Assembly: GCA_964354225.1 (NCBI GenBank)
Contig: CAYGZC010000109.1
Coordinates: forward strand, 1 to 7,086
From: CAYGZC01 sp964354225
GTDB taxonomy: Bacteria; Bacteroidota; Ignavibacteria; UBA10030; SZUA-254
Reading direction: 5' to 3'
Length of the DNA: 7,086 nucleotides
The position numbers and the translations under genes were made by a program. Below the pieces are notes generated by a model. It saw only the letters and a program-made list of their open reading frames with translations. It was not told the origin of the DNA and searched no databases. Positions 6,313 through 7,086 of the stretch are shown here, piece after piece. How positions within the stretch are numbered: the first letter of the stretch is position 1; every line of letters starts with the position of its first letter.

Positions 6313-6606
6313 TTACACTTGGAAGAATTTCACATCCGGCAAATCTTTTAGGATATCGTGGTAGTACGCCATCCTGAAAAATTCGGTAAGAGATGACGAA
6401 GCATTTTCATCAAGATCGTAGCGGAATTGCATCAAGGAATCTTGCGATTCAACCGCCGAATTTTCATTCAACATTGAAGCATCCTTTTTTCCCACATCGA
6501 TAAGCGATTTTATTTCTTCCTTTGTCAACGCATCTTCACGCGCGACCCAAACCCCATGTACACACGGTAAATCCGTAATATCCTTCCACTTGTCGACGAG
6601 ATCCAT
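6313..6606 (-). pseudogene. C-terminal fragment of MqnA-like chorismate dehydratase
   Basis: The 97-residue frame matches, from memory, the last third of MqnA, the enzyme that converts chorismate to 3-enolpyruvyl-benzoate in the futalosine route to menaquinone. Recognisable features are DLVDKWKDITDLPCVHGVWVARED, the counterpart of the family's DL-x-EWK-x-x-TGLPFV-x-AVWVAR, then a helical section, RYDLDENASSSLTEFFRMA and an ending LPDVKFF. Full MqnA has about 270-280 residues, so roughly 180 N-terminal residues are absent. In the same frame a TGA lies 9 bases before the ATG (6616-6618), and the DNA upstream belongs to another gene, so this is not a window-edge effect. No ribosome binding site precedes the ATG. 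It is most likely a remnant; a shortened but expressed protein cannot be excluded, since the frame itself is undamaged. Confidence 0.6.
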
Positions 6607-6636
6607 TTTATTTATTCAGAGTTGGTAAAGTAAGTA

Positions 6637-7047
6637 TTACTTTCTCAGAATCAATTTATAAAACTTTTCGCCGATATCACCTTTTAACTGCTTAATGCAA
6701 TTAATAATCTGAGACATCGTCAATCCTGATATATTACCAATGTGAGAAATTACTTTCTCTGTCAAATGTCCTTTCAGGAATTCTCTGGAAGAAAAATCAT
6801 AGATTTCGAGCAGCTGTATTAATGTATCTTTCGGAAAAGTATTTTCTTTGCTGGCAGGTAAATAAAAAACACCCTGTTGCGCGTTGCAACCTTCCTTATA
6901 TGTTTTATTTCTAAAATTAGTTGTTGTTTTCAAAACGATATATGCCTCGTCTTCAAACGGCTCATTGATAACCACAAATCGTTTTTGACCAATTTCACCA
7001 TCATGAAACGGAAATTGGCTATGAAAATATACTCCTCCTCTTGACAC
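6637..7047 (-). CDS. Small MazF/PemK-like protein, candidate toxin
   Basis: The 136-residue product starts at GTG (7047-7045) and begins SRGGVYFHSQFPFHDGEIGQKRFVVINEP. This resembles the first strands of the MazF/PemK SH3-like barrel (RGDVY...FPF-DG...KRP-LVL), with KRF where many members have RP. A second strand, AYIVLKTTTN, and a segment GCNAQQGVFYLPASKENTFPKDTLIQLLEIYDF follow, then a helical tail typical of a long-tailed relative (IGNISGLTMSQIINCIKQL). MazF proteins are ribosome-associated or free mRNA interferases, usually neutralised by an antitoxin encoded just upstream. Activity here is inferred, not shown. An in-frame TAA (7057-7059) lies just before the GTG and may be the stop of such a partner. 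No clear ribosome binding site precedes the GTG. The mqnA remnant follows after 30 bases. Confidence is high for the gene, moderate to low for the family. Confidence 0.6.
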   Translation of the reverse strand: MSRGGVYFHSQFPFHDGEIGQKRFVVINEPFEDEAYIVLKTTTNFRNKTYKEGCNAQQGVFYLPASKENTFPKDTLIQLLEIYDFSSREFLKGHLTEKVISHIGNISGLTMSQIINCIKQLKGDIGEKFYKLILRK

Positions 7048-7056
7048 TTTGAAATC

Positions 7057-7086
7057 TTAAATTGTTTTTTTAAGGGGGAATGCGTG
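7057..7086 (-). CDS. Possible 3' end of an upstream partner gene, cut by the window edge
   Basis: On the minus strand the frame from the right edge reads HAFPLKKTI and then TAA at 7059-7057, nine bases before the GTG of the MazF-like gene. Ten codons cannot establish a gene, but the position and spacing are what an antitoxin gene preceding a MazF-type toxin would show. Confidence 0.2.
   Translation of the reverse strand, partial: HAFPLKKTI

Noticed and set aside
6875..6889. GTTGC/GCAAC inverted repeat
   Set aside because: It is a short 5-bp stem inside the MazF-like coding region, expected by chance.

Overview
The window is moderately AT-rich bacterial DNA. It holds a tight three-gene minus-strand cluster, one plus-strand lipoprotein gene, a gene-poor spacer of about 560 bases, and a second small minus-strand group that runs off the right edge. 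The taxon is uncertain. An exported oligopeptidase B-like S9 peptidase, a KMGKS-type CysRS, a fragment of the futalosine-pathway gene mqnA, mixed use of Shine-Dalgarno sites and short GC-rich palindromes inside genes all fit the Bacteroidota/Ignavibacteriota (FCB) neighbourhood. This rests on family recollection, not on a marker tree.

Layout: positions 5133 down to 1 (minus strand) carry recN (DNA break repair ATPase), an exported S9A oligopeptidase and cysS (cysteinyl-tRNA synthetase, 3' end off the left edge). The gaps are about 21 and 3 bases, so this reads as one transcription unit. A candidate promoter with an inverted repeat over its -35 lies at 5143-5188. Divergent from it is a small orphan lipoprotein gene (5288-5749, plus strand).

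The stretch 5750-6312 has no convincing complete gene but is dense in structure: a five-unit octamer tandem repeat, several perfect inverted repeats, a strong plus-strand intrinsic terminator at 6076-6105 that could end a small RNA, a possible 3' gene remnant, and a hairpin at 6259-6281 that may end the converging minus-strand unit. At the right edge are a MazF/PemK-like small protein (6637-7047) and, just downstream of it, only the last third of MqnA (6313-6606). The second looks like a gene remnant.

The most interesting signals are: (1) short GC-rich palindromes inside two housekeeping genes, which add residues in frame to CysRS and to the RecN tail, resembling protein-embedded palindromic elements; (2) an oligopeptidase B relative that keeps its catalytic triad but has lost three of the four acidic specificity residues known from the enterobacterial enzyme and has gained an export signal; (3) the truncated mqnA beside a toxin-like gene; and (4) the structured spacer with a possible terminator-ended small RNA. 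No well-known defence system, CRISPR array, tRNA, rRNA or intact insertion sequence was seen.
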